Assembly: GCF_013283795.1 (NCBI RefSeq)
Contig: NZ_JABSOD010000012.1
Span: 1 to 64,000, forward strand
DNA from: Rheinheimera lutimaris
GTDB lineage: Bacteria; Pseudomonadota; Gammaproteobacteria; Enterobacterales; Alteromonadaceae
Length of the DNA: 64,000 nucleotides
Reading direction: 5' to 3'
Position 1 is the stretch's first letter, and every line of letters begins with the position of its first letter. Below, piece by piece: positions 18,609 to 28,570 of the stretch. Made by a program: the position numbers and the translations under genes. The notes beneath the pieces are model-generated. The model made no database searches. It had not been told where the DNA came from and worked only from the letters and a program-made list of their open reading frames with translations.

Positions 18609-19577
18609 TTACAGTACTCCGGCCCGCAATAAGTCATGCATATTCATGGCGCCAACCGGTTTGCCGGTGTCGTTAAGAATAATCAAGCCGTTTATTTTCT
18701 TCTGTTGCATGATTTGCAGCGCTTCAGCTGCCAGCATCTGTGGCTGAGCGGTAACGCAGCGGCGGGTCATTACATCGGCGATAACATTGGTATGGATATC
18801 GTAGCGCTGATCGAGAATACGGCGCAAATCGCCATCGGTAAAGATACCGGCTAATATACCGGCATCGTCCACTACGGCCGTCATGCCAAGGCCCTTTTTT
18901 GATATTTCCAGCAGAGCATCTTTAATGGTGGCGCTTTGCACAACGACAGGGACTTCAGTGCCGCTGTGCATAATATCTTCCAGCCGCAGCAGCAGCTTAC
19001 GGCCAAGGCTGCCGCCGGGGTGTGATAACGCAAAATCTTCGGCTGAAAAACCGCGGGCATCAAGCAGCGCCACTGCTAAAGCATCACCCATGGCCAGTGT
19101 TGCGGTGGTGCTGGCTGTTGGTGCCAAACCCAACGGGCAGGCTTCCTGTTCAACTTTTACGCATAAATGCGCGTCGGCCAGTTTCGCCAGCGTGGAGGCC
19201 GGGTTACCGGTCATTGCAATCAGCTTAATACCCAGCCGTTTAATCAGCGGAATAATAGTCAGTACCTCCGGTGTTTCGCCGGAGTTGGAAATAGCAATGA
19301 CCACATCTTCTGCGGACAACATGCCTAAATCGCCATGGCTGGCTTCGCCCGGATGGACAAAGAAAGCCGGTGTACCGGTAGATGCCAGAGTGGCGGCAAT
19401 TTTGTTGGCAATATGGCCGGATTTACCCATGCCGGACACGATGGTTTTGCCTTTGCTGTCAAAAATCAGCTGACAAGCCAGATTGAAGCCGTTATCCAGG
19501 TACTGTTGCAATTGCACTACGGCTTCAGCTTCAATCCGTAGTACTTCGGCGGCGCGGATACGAAAATCTGTTGTCAT
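18609..19577 (-). CDS. kdsD: Arabinose-5-phosphate isomerase KdsD
   Basis: Converts ribulose-5-phosphate to arabinose-5-phosphate, the precursor of KDO. The 322 residues comprise a SIS sugar-isomerase domain (about 35-170, with GMGKSGHIANK, HPGEASHGDLGM and ISNSGETPE) and two CBS domains (about 205-322). This is the full-length architecture of KdsD. It follows yrbG by 12 bp and precedes kdsC, so three of the four KDO/LPS-transport steps in this operon are adjacent. Confidence 0.94.
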   Translation of the reverse strand: MTTDFRIRAAEVLRIEAEAVVQLQQYLDNGFNLACQLIFDSKGKTIVSGMGKSGHIANKIAATLASTGTPAFFVHPGEASHGDLGMLSAEDVVIAISNSGETPEVLTIIPLIKRLGIKLIAMTGNPASTLAKLADAHLCVKVEQEACPLGLAPTASTTATLAMGDALAVALLDARGFSAEDFALSHPGGSLGRKLLLRLEDIMHSGTEVPVVVQSATIKDALLEISKKGLGMTAVVDDAGILAGIFTDGDLRRILDQRYDIHTNVIADVMTRRCVTAQPQMLAAEALQIMQQKKINGLIILNDTGKPVGAMNMHDLLRAGVL

Positions 19578-19589
19578 ATTAGTCTCTGA

Positions 19590-20570
19590 TTATGCGGGGG
19601 TCAGGGCATTGAACAGCAGGTACTGATAACCGATAAAGCCGGCCAACAGCACTATACCTTCAGCGCGGTTAATACGTCTGATTTTACCCAGCCGCAGTGA
19701 CATCAGTAACATGGCTAAGGTAGCCGCTATCATGACATAACTGTCGCGACTGCCGGCCATAGGATCTAAACCGGCAGGGCCGATAACAGCGCCAAGGCCC
19801 AATACGGCCAGAATATTAAAAATATTTGAACCGATAATATTGCCCAGTGCCAAATCGTCTTCACCTTTGAGTATACCGATAATACTGGCTGCAAGCTCAG
19901 GCAGGCTGGTGCCGATGGCGATAATGGTTAAGCCTATTACCAAATCGCTCAGTCCGGCATAGGTAGCAATAGTGACTGCACCATGGATCAGCAGCTGTGA
20001 GCTGGCCAACAACAGCAGCAAACCAATGCCCAGCCACACTATGGCTCTTAGCGCTGAAATTTGCACCGGCATTTCAGCGTTAATTTCAGCGATCAGCGGA
20101 TCATCCGCTGTGGCATGCTTACCCCAGTAAACCAGCAGTGCCAGAAAAGCGACAAAAGCACACAGCAACAAGATGCCTTCAAATCGCGTCAGCATATTGT
20201 CGGAAATAAAGTAATAGCCCAGCAGAGTACACAGCAACAACAGCGGGTACTCACGTTTTAACGTTAACGACGATACGGCAATCGGCTTTAATAATGCAGC
20301 GGCACCTATAACCAACAGAATATTGGTGATGTTTGAACCCAGTGCATTACCGACGGAGGTATCGAGTCGTCCCTGCCAGGCGGCGCTGGCAGACACCAGC
20401 ATCTCCGGCGCGGATGAGCCCATGGCAACAATAGTCAGGCCGATGATCATCGGTGATATACCGGCAGTGCGCGCAATAGAAGAGGCGCCGAATACAAAGC
20501 GATCAGCACTCCAAATCAGTAACACCAACCCGACGACGACGAAAATAATGGCAAGTAGCAAAGGTGACAA
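19590..20570 (-). CDS. yrbG: Calcium/sodium antiporter, YrbG (CaCA) family
   Basis: Inner-membrane cation exchanger of the Ca2+:cation antiporter superfamily, 326 residues with about ten helices in two inverted repeats. Both alpha-repeats are present: GLTIVAMGSSAPEMLVSASAAWQG (about 43-66) with GNALGSNITNILLVIG, and GLTIIAIGTSLPELAASI with GNIIGSNIFNILAVLG. Each carries the acidic Glu needed for Ca2+ binding. Translation appears to start at a TTG (20570) preceded by AGGGAAA; I see no in-frame ATG nearby. It heads the KDO/LPT/rpoN operon and is divergent from mlaF. Confidence 0.92.
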   Translation of the reverse strand: MSPLLLAIIFVVVGLVLLIWSADRFVFGASSIARTAGISPMIIGLTIVAMGSSAPEMLVSASAAWQGRLDTSVGNALGSNITNILLVIGAAALLKPIAVSSLTLKREYPLLLLCTLLGYYFISDNMLTRFEGILLLCAFVAFLALLVYWGKHATADDPLIAEINAEMPVQISALRAIVWLGIGLLLLLASSQLLIHGAVTIATYAGLSDLVIGLTIIAIGTSLPELAASIIGILKGEDDLALGNIIGSNIFNILAVLGLGAVIGPAGLDPMAGSRDSYVMIAATLAMLLMSLRLGKIRRINRAEGIVLLAGFIGYQYLLFNALTPA

Positions 20571-20756
20571 TATGTATTTCCCTGTTCTGTGTAAGTCTTA
20601 TGTAAGGCATTACGTGGTATTTTCCTGCTTATCGGTGCGAATTGCAAAAAAAAGCTGCAATGATGCGGCAATATCGATTTTCCGCACAGTTTGTTACGAT
20701 TTTTTGTGACGACTTTACTGATGGATCCGTTTACAATAATCCAACGTAAAACCGAG

Positions 20757-20762
20757 TATAAT
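20757..20762 (+). promoter_or_regulatory. Possible -10 element for the mla operon
   Basis: A perfect TATAAT sits 83 bp upstream of the preferred mlaF start. A TTTACA at 20730-20735 is the nearest -35-like hexamer, but the spacing (21 bp) is too long for a standard sigma-70 promoter. The assignment is tentative. Confidence 0.4.
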
Positions 20763-20844
20763 TGAAAACATACAAGGATGTATGTATATTGCATTTTATT
20801 CCTTCCGGGGCACGACAGCGCTGGCAGCGGCGGAGAGCATTAAT

Positions 20845-21648
20845 GTGTCAGATATACTAATTGATATTCAGCAACTGACGTTTAGTCGTGGTGATCGTGT
20901 GATCTACCGTGATCTGAATATGCAGTTTGCCCGTGGTAAAGTAACCGCCATTATGGGCCCCAGCGGCATTGGTAAAACGACCTTGCTGCGCTTGATTGGT
21001 GGCCAGTTAAAGCCGGACAGTGGTCATATTATGTTCGGTAACGAAGATATTCCATTGTTGTCACGCAATGCATTGTATGCCGCGCGTCAGCGTATGAGTA
21101 TGTTGTTCCAAAGCGGCGCTTTGTTCACCGACATGACAGTGTTCGATAATGTGGCTTTTCCTATTCGCGAGCATACGCGGTTACCGGAATCGCTTATCCG
21201 CCTTATTGTGCTGATGAAATTAGAAGCGGTAGGGCTGCGTGGTGCCCGCGATCTAATGCCGGCAGAGTTATCCGGTGGTATGGCAAGACGGGCGGCACTG
21301 GCGCGGGCCATTGCGCTGGATCCGGAGCTGATTTTGTATGATGAGCCTTTTGCCGGCCAGGATCCGATCTCGATGGGCGTCATAGTGCGGCTGATCCGTT
21401 CGTTAAATAATGCATTGAATTTAACCTCGGTGGTGGTGTCTCACGACGTCACAGAAGTAATGAGTATTGCCGATTACGTCTATGTGGTGGCTGAGCAAAC
21501 CGTGATTGGCCATGGCACACCGGAGCAGCTGCGCGCTCATCCGTCGCCGTTGGTGCAACAGTTCTTAAAAGGTGAGGCGGATGGTGCTGTGCCGTTTCAT
21601 TTTAAGGCGGCGCCTTACGAACAGGAATTAATGGAGTTGGTCGGGTGA
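20845..21648 (+). CDS. mlaF: Phospholipid transport ABC ATPase MlaF
   Basis: ATPase of the MlaFEDB complex, which moves phospholipids between inner and outer membranes to preserve outer-membrane asymmetry. From the GTG at 20845 it has 267 residues, matching the E. coli length. It has Walker A GPSGIGKT (38-45), [20 protein letters not shown] (Q-loop, about 88-106), signature LSGGMARR (142-149), Walker B LILYDEPF (162-169) and the switch His in VVSHDVTEV. An ATG at 20782 (also with AAGGA, but only 3 bases away) would add 21 poorly conserved residues. The GTG has GGAG about 9-12 bases upstream and fits the family N-terminus. Confidence 0.9.
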   Translation: MSDILIDIQQLTFSRGDRVIYRDLNMQFARGKVTAIMGPSGIGKTTLLRLIGGQLKPDSGHIMFGNEDIPLLSRNALYAARQRMSMLFQSGALFTDMTVFDNVAFPIREHTRLPESLIRLIVLMKLEAVGLRGARDLMPAELSGGMARRAALARAIALDPELILYDEPFAGQDPISMGVIVRLIRSLNNALNLTSVVVSHDVTEVMSIADYVYVVAEQTVIGHGTPEQLRAHPSPLVQQFLKGEADGAVPFHFKAAPYEQELMELVG

Positions 21649-22427
21649 TTGCAGATAAGTTACAACAAATCGGCGCTGCCACGATTGGTAATGTCCGGGG
21701 TTATGGCCGTGCCGGTATTATGCTGTTTGGCGCCCTGCTGGGTAAACCGGATATACGCAAAGGTTTTCCGTTGCTGGTTAAACAGCTGTATGTAATAGGT
21801 GTGCTGTCGTTACTGATTATTCTGGTTTCCGGCTTGTTTATCGGCATGGTACTGGCGTTACAGGGCTACACCGTGTTGGTAAAGTTTGGTGCGGAGCAGA
21901 TGTTGGGGCCACTGGTTGCGCTGAGCTTATTGCGTGAATTAGGCCCTGTGGTTACCGCCTTATTGTTTGCCGGTCGTGCCGGCAGCGCAATTACGGCTGA
22001 AATTGGTCTGATGAAGGCGACGGAACAGCTGTCCGGTATGGAAATGATGGCGGTTGATCCGCTAAGACGCATTATTGCACCGCGGTTCTGGGCCGGTGTT
22101 ATCAGCATGCCGTTACTGGCGGTTATCTTTACTGCGGTAGGGATCTTAGGTGGCCATTTAGTTGGCGTTGATTGGTTAGGTGTTGATGGCGGCGGCTACT
22201 GGTCTGCGATGCAGGCAAATGTCGATCTGTACCAGGATGTTATGAACGGCGTAATTAAGAGTATGGTATTTGCGTTGATCGTGATTTGGATTGCCCTGCA
22301 CAAGGGCTATGATGCTGTTCCTACTTCTGAGGGGATCAGCCAGGCTACAACACAAACGGTTGTTACTGCGTCGCTTGCCGTGTTGGCTTTTGACTTTATT
22401 TTAACTGCATTAATGTTTGGTGGATAA
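21645..22427 (+). CDS. mlaE: Phospholipid transport permease MlaE
   Basis: Inner-membrane permease subunit of the Mla system, 260 residues. It carries the MlaE/YrbE family core: [47 protein letters not shown] (about 87-133). About five membrane helices follow the family pattern. It starts with GTG overlapping the mlaF stop by 4 bp (GTGA) and is translated with it. Confidence 0.95.
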   Translation: MIADKLQQIGAATIGNVRGYGRAGIMLFGALLGKPDIRKGFPLLVKQLYVIGVLSLLIILVSGLFIGMVLALQGYTVLVKFGAEQMLGPLVALSLLRELGPVVTALLFAGRAGSAITAEIGLMKATEQLSGMEMMAVDPLRRIIAPRFWAGVISMPLLAVIFTAVGILGGHLVGVDWLGVDGGGYWSAMQANVDLYQDVMNGVIKSMVFALIVIWIALHKGYDAVPTSEGISQATTQTVVTASLAVLAFDFILTALMFGG

Positions 22428-22428
22428 C

Positions 22429-22893
22429 ATGACCACACGGAAAATTGAAATACTGGTAGGTGGCTTTATTGTGTTGGCTATAGCGGCATTTCTGCTGCTG
22501 TCGTTGCAGGTAGCAAGCTCCGGTGTCGCCGGCACGGGGCAAAGTTATCGCCTGCATGCTAAGTTTGAAAATATCGGCGGTTTAAAAGTGCGCTCACCGG
22601 TGAAAGTGGGCGGCGTAGTTGTGGGGCGTGTTGCTGCCATTGAGCTTGATACCACTTATTACCGGCCGGTAGTAACACTGGAAATCAATAAAAGTTACAG
22701 CAACTTTCCTGAAACCAGTACTTTGGCAATTTTAACCTCTGGCTTACTGGGCGAGCAATACCTGGGGTTACAGCCCGGTTTTCTGGATGAAACCGTTGAA
22801 ATCCTGGCTGATGGTGACTATATCGAAGACACAAAATCAGCCCTGGTACTGGAAGAGTTGATTGGCCAATTTTTATTTAACCGCGGGAATTAA
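22429..22893 (+). CDS. mlaD: Phospholipid-binding MCE protein MlaD
   Basis: Anchored periplasmic subunit that forms a hexameric ring and passes lipid between MlaC and MlaFE. The 154 residues have an N-terminal membrane helix (about 8-28) and a single MCE domain (about 38-118) with FENIGGLKVRSPVKVGGVVVGRV. The ATG at 22429 is chosen over an upstream TTG in the same frame. The C-terminal part (SALVLEELIGQFLF) matches the helix that lines the hexamer pore in E. coli MlaD. Confidence 0.95.
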   Translation: MTTRKIEILVGGFIVLAIAAFLLLSLQVASSGVAGTGQSYRLHAKFENIGGLKVRSPVKVGGVVVGRVAAIELDTTYYRPVVTLEINKSYSNFPETSTLAILTSGLLGEQYLGLQPGFLDETVEILADGDYIEDTKSALVLEELIGQFLFNRGN

Positions 22894-22894
22894 T

Positions 22895-23545
22895 ATGAAA
22901 CTTTATGCATTGATACTGGCAGCAAGCTTAACGATGTTAAGCACGGCGACCGAGGTTCTGGCAGAAGCGCAAACTTATACCGATCCATACAAGATGATGG
23001 AAGTCGTAGCAGATAACACCTTTAGCCGTATTGCCAAAGATCAGAGCAAAATTGAAGCTGATCCTGAAGTTCTGCGGCTTATAGTTAATGAAGAACTGGT
23101 GCCCTATATCGATAGCCGTTATGCGGCATTGCGTGTGATAGGTAACAGCGCTGATTTGCGTAATACCCCGCGTGAAGATTTACTGGCCTTCGTTGACGCT
23201 TTTCAAAACTACATGGTTGCCACTTATGCCGGCGTGTTTACCCAGTATCGCAATCAGCAAGTGATGATTGAGCCGGCCCGTGCCATTGATAATCAAAAAA
23301 TCATCAGCATAAAAACCCGTGTTATAGACCCGGGCAAGCCGGATATCAATATCGAGTTTAAGTTACGCCGTGGCAAAGACTCAGATACCTGGCTGGTGTT
23401 TGACATGGTGGCTGAAGGCATTTCATTACTGGACAGCAAAAGAGCTGAGCTGAGTAACCTGATCCGTCAGCAAGGCCTGCAAAGTGTTACTACGCTGCTA
23501 ACTGAAAAGGCAAAAGCACCGATCACCCGGCCGGAGGAAAAGTGA
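22895..23545 (+). CDS. mlaC: Periplasmic lipid-binding protein MlaC
   Basis: Soluble shuttle that carries phospholipid across the periplasm between the outer-membrane MlaA complex and MlaFEDB. From the ATG at 22895 it has 216 residues: a signal peptide (about 1-22), then the Tox-REase/MlaC fold with DPYKMMEVVADNTF near the N-terminus, VPYIDSRYAALRVIG, and YRNQQVMIEPARAID. A frame starting 33 bp upstream overlaps mlaD and would bury the signal peptide. The C-terminal GISLLDSKRAELSNLIRQQG is highly typical. No mlaA is in this window. Confidence 0.93.
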   Translation: MKLYALILAASLTMLSTATEVLAEAQTYTDPYKMMEVVADNTFSRIAKDQSKIEADPEVLRLIVNEELVPYIDSRYAALRVIGNSADLRNTPREDLLAFVDAFQNYMVATYAGVFTQYRNQQVMIEPARAIDNQKIISIKTRVIDPGKPDINIEFKLRRGKDSDTWLVFDMVAEGISLLDSKRAELSNLIRQQGLQSVTTLLTEKAKAPITRPEEK

Positions 23546-23835
23546 CATTAAAGATTGAGCAGCAGGCAGACGCTTTACATTTTAGCGGTGTATTAAATCG
23601 TGATACGTTAATGCTGTATTCACCCTTTGCGCAGTTAAATACGCTGTCCGGTAAAGTTAAGTTTGATTTTAACTGCCTGGACAATATTGATACTGCAGGC
23701 TTAGCCTGGTTATTACAGCAATTGGCGCAAGCAAAACGGCTGGGTATTACGATTGCGTTATGTAATGTGCCGAAACAGCTGCTATCATTGGCCGACGTTA
23801 CAGCGGTACGCGCTTTATTGCCAATAATTGATTAA
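23542..23835 (+). CDS. mlaB: STAS-domain protein MlaB
   Basis: Cytoplasmic STAS-domain partner of MlaF, needed for assembly and activity of the transporter ATPase. The 97 residues have the STAS core FNCLDNIDTAGLAWLLQQL (about 48-66), with the conserved Asp-Thr-Ala-Gly loop corresponding to the anti-sigma-antagonist phosphosite region. It begins with GTG overlapping the mlaC stop by 4 bp, behind GGAGG. Confidence 0.92.
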   Translation: MTLKIEQQADALHFSGVLNRDTLMLYSPFAQLNTLSGKVKFDFNCLDNIDTAGLAWLLQQLAQAKRLGITIALCNVPKQLLSLADVTAVRALLPIID

Positions 23836-23845
23836 GGTTTAGCTT

Positions 23846-24103
23846 TTGGACATCACGCAAATTGAGCAGTTGCTGCAACAACAGCTGCAACTGACCGAGG
23901 TAAAAGTCAGTGCTGAGGGGTCTCATTACGCCGTAACGGCAGTGGGCGCCTGTTTCGCTGATGTCAGCCGGGTGAAGCAACAACAAATGATTTATGCGCC
24001 TTTAATGGCCGCCATTGCTGACGGTTCTATTCATGCTGTCAGCATCAAGACCTTTACGCCGGAACAATGGCGTAGAGAAAAACTTCTTAACCCTCCGATG
24101 TAG
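23846..24103 (+). CDS. ibaG: BolA-family protein IbaG
   Basis: Small BolA-like protein that pairs with monothiol glutaredoxins and is linked to iron-sulfur handling and acid response. The 85 residues show the BolA/KH-like fold with GSHYAVTAVGACFADVSRVKQQQMIYAPL, including the conserved FxxxSRVKQQQ helix. Translation seems to start at a TTG (23846) after AAGG, 10 bp past mlaB; no better in-frame ATG is present. Placement between mlaB and murA matches the enteric arrangement. Confidence 0.9.
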   Translation: MDITQIEQLLQQQLQLTEVKVSAEGSHYAVTAVGACFADVSRVKQQQMIYAPLMAAIADGSIHAVSIKTFTPEQWRREKLLNPPM

Positions 24104-24106
24104 TAA

Positions 24107-25381
<1,275 letters not shown>

Positions 25382-25383
<2 letters not shown>

Positions 25384-26464
25384 ATCGCCGTAATTCGCGT
25401 GTCACAGCATTGATGGTGAGTTGTTGACCACTGCGGTTTATCGTTAATGTCAGGCTGGTGTTAGGGGCGGTTTCTGCAATCATATTCAGCGCTTGTTGCA
25501 CGGTGTCAAAACGTCGCTCGTCTATTGCCAGAATAATGTCACCTGTTTGCAAGCCGGCTTCAGCAGCCGGGCCATTATCGTTGATTGCGGTAATGCTCAG
25601 ACCATACAGCGGTTGGCCTGAAGATATCAGCTTGTCGCCGGCAGCATTGACAACCGCATCGCCGGAGACACCCAAATGACTGCGGGTAACCTTGCCGTGT
25701 TTAATCAGCTTCTGCATCACATTGAGTGCCAGTTGATAGGGTATAGCAAAGAAAATACCCTGAATATCCTGACTTTCTAACTGAAATGCTGCGGCGTTAA
25801 TACCAACCAGAGTACCGTTACTGTTAACCAAAGCGCCGCCGGAGTTACCGCGGTTAATGGCGGCGTCCATACGCATAAAGTCGATATAGCCGCGTGAGCT
25901 TAAGCCGGTATTACCATTGGCACTGATAATGCCCTGAGTAATGGTTTGCCCCAGGTTCAGCGGGTTACCTATTGCCAATACTACATCGCCGACCTGGGGA
26001 TCAAGTGCGGTATCTTGTGGTATAACCGGTAAATTCTCTGCCTGTACATACAGTACTGCCAGGTCAGTCAGCTCATCCTGACCAATTAATACAGCTTCTA
26101 ACCAGCGACCGTCCTGTAAGGCAATTTCGATATGATCTGCGCCATATACCACATGGTAGTTAGTCAGAATGTAACCCTGCGCACTCATTACCACCCCGGA
26201 GCCAAGCTCCTGACGCTCTATGGTTCTGGGGCGTAAAGAGCGTGGATCAACCAGGGTGCTGCGGGTATATACATTGACCACCGCCGGAGCAGCGCGGCGC
26301 ACCGCTTTGGCATAGCTGGCAACAGTCTCTTCTTTACCGGCGTCATTGCTGCCAAACAGCGGAGTGGGCAGATAGTTAAAGGAGGGGAAAAACAACATCA
26401 GCACAAAAGCCAATGCGAGCCCGTAGGCAATGCTTTTAAGCAAAAAAAACAAAAATTTAGCCAC
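25382..26464 (-). CDS. degS: Site-1 serine protease DegS
   Basis: Inner-membrane-anchored periplasmic protease that senses misfolded porins through its PDZ domain and starts RseA cleavage, releasing sigma-E. The 360 residues have an N-terminal membrane anchor (about 4-26), a trypsin-like domain with His104, Asp134 and Ser208 (RGNSGG), and one C-terminal PDZ domain (about 255-350). A single PDZ plus an uncleaved anchor distinguishes DegS from DegP/DegQ. It appears to start with GTG at 26464. It lies downstream of degQ, as in many gammaproteobacteria. Confidence 0.93.
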
Positions 26465-26516
26465 GGATTTGATGTTGTCTGTAAAATTCAGGTAAGGCTA
26501 GCATAGCATTAATATC

Positions 26517-26549
26517 GCTTAAGCAGTAGCCATTGGCTACTGCTTAAGC
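26517..26549. repeat. 15-bp inverted repeat between degQ and degS
   Basis: GCTTAAGCAGTAGCC (26517-26531) and its exact complement (26535-26549) flank a 3-nt loop. Neither side is followed by a run of Ts, so it is not a classic intrinsic terminator. It may be an mRNA-stabilising or processing hairpin between two co-oriented genes. Confidence 0.75.
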
Positions 26550-26557
26550 CTTTGCTA

Positions 26558-27907
26558 TCAGCGAATTAACACATACAGGTTAGTGTTGCCACGTTGGATA
26601 TTCAGTGCGGCTACGCCACTGCGATTTTCCAGTGCTTTGCGCAGTTCGGCCAGGTTTGTAACACGCTGGCGGTTAACACCCACGATAATGTCGTCCGGCA
26701 ACAAGCCTATCTGAGCTGCAGCCGAGTTATTGCTAACGGCCTCTACTTTGACACCGCCATCGGTGTTTGTCAGTTCGGCACCATCCAACATCGGGTGCAT
26801 TTGATTTGCTGCTACCTGACCACTCGCCAGTTCCTGCAGTTTCACGGTAACTGTGCGCTCTTTGCCGTCACGCAGTATGCCCAGCTTCGCTTCGCGGCCG
26901 GCGCCTAAGGTTCCGACCTTGGCGCGTAACTCAATAAAAGAGTTAATTTTATTACCGTTCATGCTGATGATGACATCACCGGATTTCAGTCCAGCCTCTT
27001 CTGCAGCGCTGTCGGGCAGTACTTCGTTAACAAAGGCACCACGGCTAACACTTAAGTTCATCGCCTCGGTTAAGTCGGCATTTACGTCGCCACCACGGAT
27101 ACCTAAGCTGCCGCGGCGGATTTCGCCATACTCGACTATTTGATCTACCAAATTTTTCATCATATTGGCCGGAATGGCAAAACCAATACCTATGTTGCCA
27201 CCATTTGGCCCCAGTATGGCGGTGTTAATACCAATCAACTCGCCGCGCAAGTTCACCAGAGCACCACCGGAATTGCCGCTGTTAATCGCAGCGTCGGTTT
27301 GGATAAAATCTTCCAAACCTTCGATACCAAGGCCACCGCGGCCCAGTGCACTGATAATGCCGGAGGTGACGGTTTGCTCAAGGCCGAAAGGGTTGCCGAT
27401 GGCAACGGCAAAATCGCCAACCCGGGTTTTGTCGGAATTAGCCAGTGGAATTTGTATCAGGTTTTCGGCTTCAATCTGCAGCAATGCGATATCACTTTCC
27501 GGATCCGCGCCAAGCTTCTTTGCTTTAAAAGTGCGGCCGTCTTTCAGCCGGACTTCAATGTCATTAGCATCCTGAATTACATGGTTATTGGTAACGATAT
27601 AGCCTTTAGCAGCATCTATTACCACACCTGATCCCAAGCCTTTAAAAGGCCTTTCTTCGCGATACTCGTTCGGGCCGCGCTGGCCAAAAAAGTAGCGAAA
27701 GGCTTCCGGCAAACGCTGACGCACTTCCCGACTGCCTTCTACAGAAATATGCACCACAGACGGTGTGGCTTGCTCCAGCATCGGCGCCAGGGTTGGTATT
27801 TCCTGCTCAGATGAAAAAAACGGTATTCTGGCGTCGGCCGGTGTGGCTGTTGTCAACAACAGGCTGGCTGTAACGGCGGCGCCAAGCAATGACAATTTCT
27901 TATTCAT
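26558..27907 (-). CDS. degQ: Periplasmic serine endoprotease DegQ/DegP family
   Basis: Periplasmic HtrA protease/chaperone that degrades or refolds damaged envelope proteins. The 449 residues contain a signal peptide (about 1-26), a trypsin-like domain with triad His109, Asp139, Ser213 (NSGNSGG), and two PDZ domains (about 255-345 and 360-445). Length and the short LA loop fit DegQ better than DegP, and adjacency to degS supports it. Strong ribosome binding site (AAGGAG) before the ATG. Family oligomers form 6-, 12- or 24-mer cages on substrate binding. Confidence 0.93.
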   Translation of the reverse strand: MNKKLSLLGAAVTASLLLTTATPADARIPFFSSEQEIPTLAPMLEQATPSVVHISVEGSREVRQRLPEAFRYFFGQRGPNEYREERPFKGLGSGVVIDAAKGYIVTNNHVIQDANDIEVRLKDGRTFKAKKLGADPESDIALLQIEAENLIQIPLANSDKTRVGDFAVAIGNPFGLEQTVTSGIISALGRGGLGIEGLEDFIQTDAAINSGNSGGALVNLRGELIGINTAILGPNGGNIGIGFAIPANMMKNLVDQIVEYGEIRRGSLGIRGGDVNADLTEAMNLSVSRGAFVNEVLPDSAAEEAGLKSGDVIISMNGNKINSFIELRAKVGTLGAGREAKLGILRDGKERTVTVKLQELASGQVAANQMHPMLDGAELTNTDGGVKVEAVSNNSAAAQIGLLPDDIIVGVNRQRVTNLAELRKALENRSGVAALNIQRGNTNLYVLIR

Positions 27908-27995
27908 AGCGTATTAGTCTCCTTCAATAACCTGCGACTAAGAACGTGTAACAATAGAAAAAGTTCAGCTTATAACATCAGGTATATGTAACAAT

Positions 27996-28445
27996 TTATT
28001 CGCCGGCTTTACTGTACTTACGTTCTTTAATCAGTCCGCTCGCTTCGCCCGAATAATCACGCGGCTGCTGCTCTGCGTTTGAGTAGACGCGGCGTTTTTC
28101 ATCAATTTGGTTAAGCGATTGACGGATGTAAGCTGCGGTATCACCGGACAAATAGTTGATATCCTGGCGCACGGATTCGGTTGGCCGCTCTACTAACTGC
28201 ATTTTCGAGTCGGCAATATGCCTGGCAATGCGTGAATAGTTGTCCTGCAGTTGAGTCATTAACTGATTAGTAGTTTCCAGATGACTGGATACATCCCGGC
28301 GGTATTGGGCTAACTGTGCCTGGCTTTCCTCCAGTTCCAGTTGCAATTTATGCTGATTAAGTTGCTTCAATGTAATTAAGCGGGCGATAACAGCCCCGAT
28401 AACCAAACCTGCGCCAAGCCAGGCTGCGGCGTACATATAATCCAT
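27996..28445 (-). CDS. zapG: Cell-division/envelope protein ZapG (YhcB, DUF1043)
   Basis: Inner-membrane protein with one N-terminal helix (about 4-22) followed by a long cytoplasmic coiled coil (about 25-75), then a disordered C-terminus. YhcB/ZapG is reported in E. coli to interact with division and elongation proteins and influence cell size and LPS/peptidoglycan balance. The ATG at 28445 follows GCAGGAG with ideal spacing and gives 149 residues; the longer frame from 28475 adds ten residues ahead of the membrane helix. It sits back to back with zapE, as in enterics. Confidence 0.88.
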   Translation of the reverse strand: MDYMYAAAWLGAGLVIGAVIARLITLKQLNQHKLQLELEESQAQLAQYRRDVSSHLETTNQLMTQLQDNYSRIARHIADSKMQLVERPTESVRQDINYLSGDTAAYIRQSLNQIDEKRRVYSNAEQQPRDYSGEASGLIKERKYSKAGE

Positions 28446-28570
28446 AATAACTCCTGCGGGGGTAATATCTTCCAATAGTGTAACCTAACTTCTTATGCAC
28501 AGTGGTAAGGCATGTTACTATTATCTCTCATATTTAGGGCTTATCAGCGCAGCTTTCAAGTAAGACTCAG

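Noticed and set aside
18883-19473. 196-residue plus-strand ORF inside kdsD
   Set aside because: Antisense to the conserved SIS-CBS gene and rich in Ser/Ala/Pro; no domain recognised.
20782-20844. N-terminal extension of MlaF from the ATG at 20782
   Set aside because: The 21 extra residues do not match the family, while the GTG at 20845 has a good ribosome binding site and gives the expected 267 residues. Not fully excluded.
27140-27631. 163-residue plus-strand ORF inside degQ
   Set aside because: Antisense to the protease domain with its intact catalytic residues; a shadow frame.
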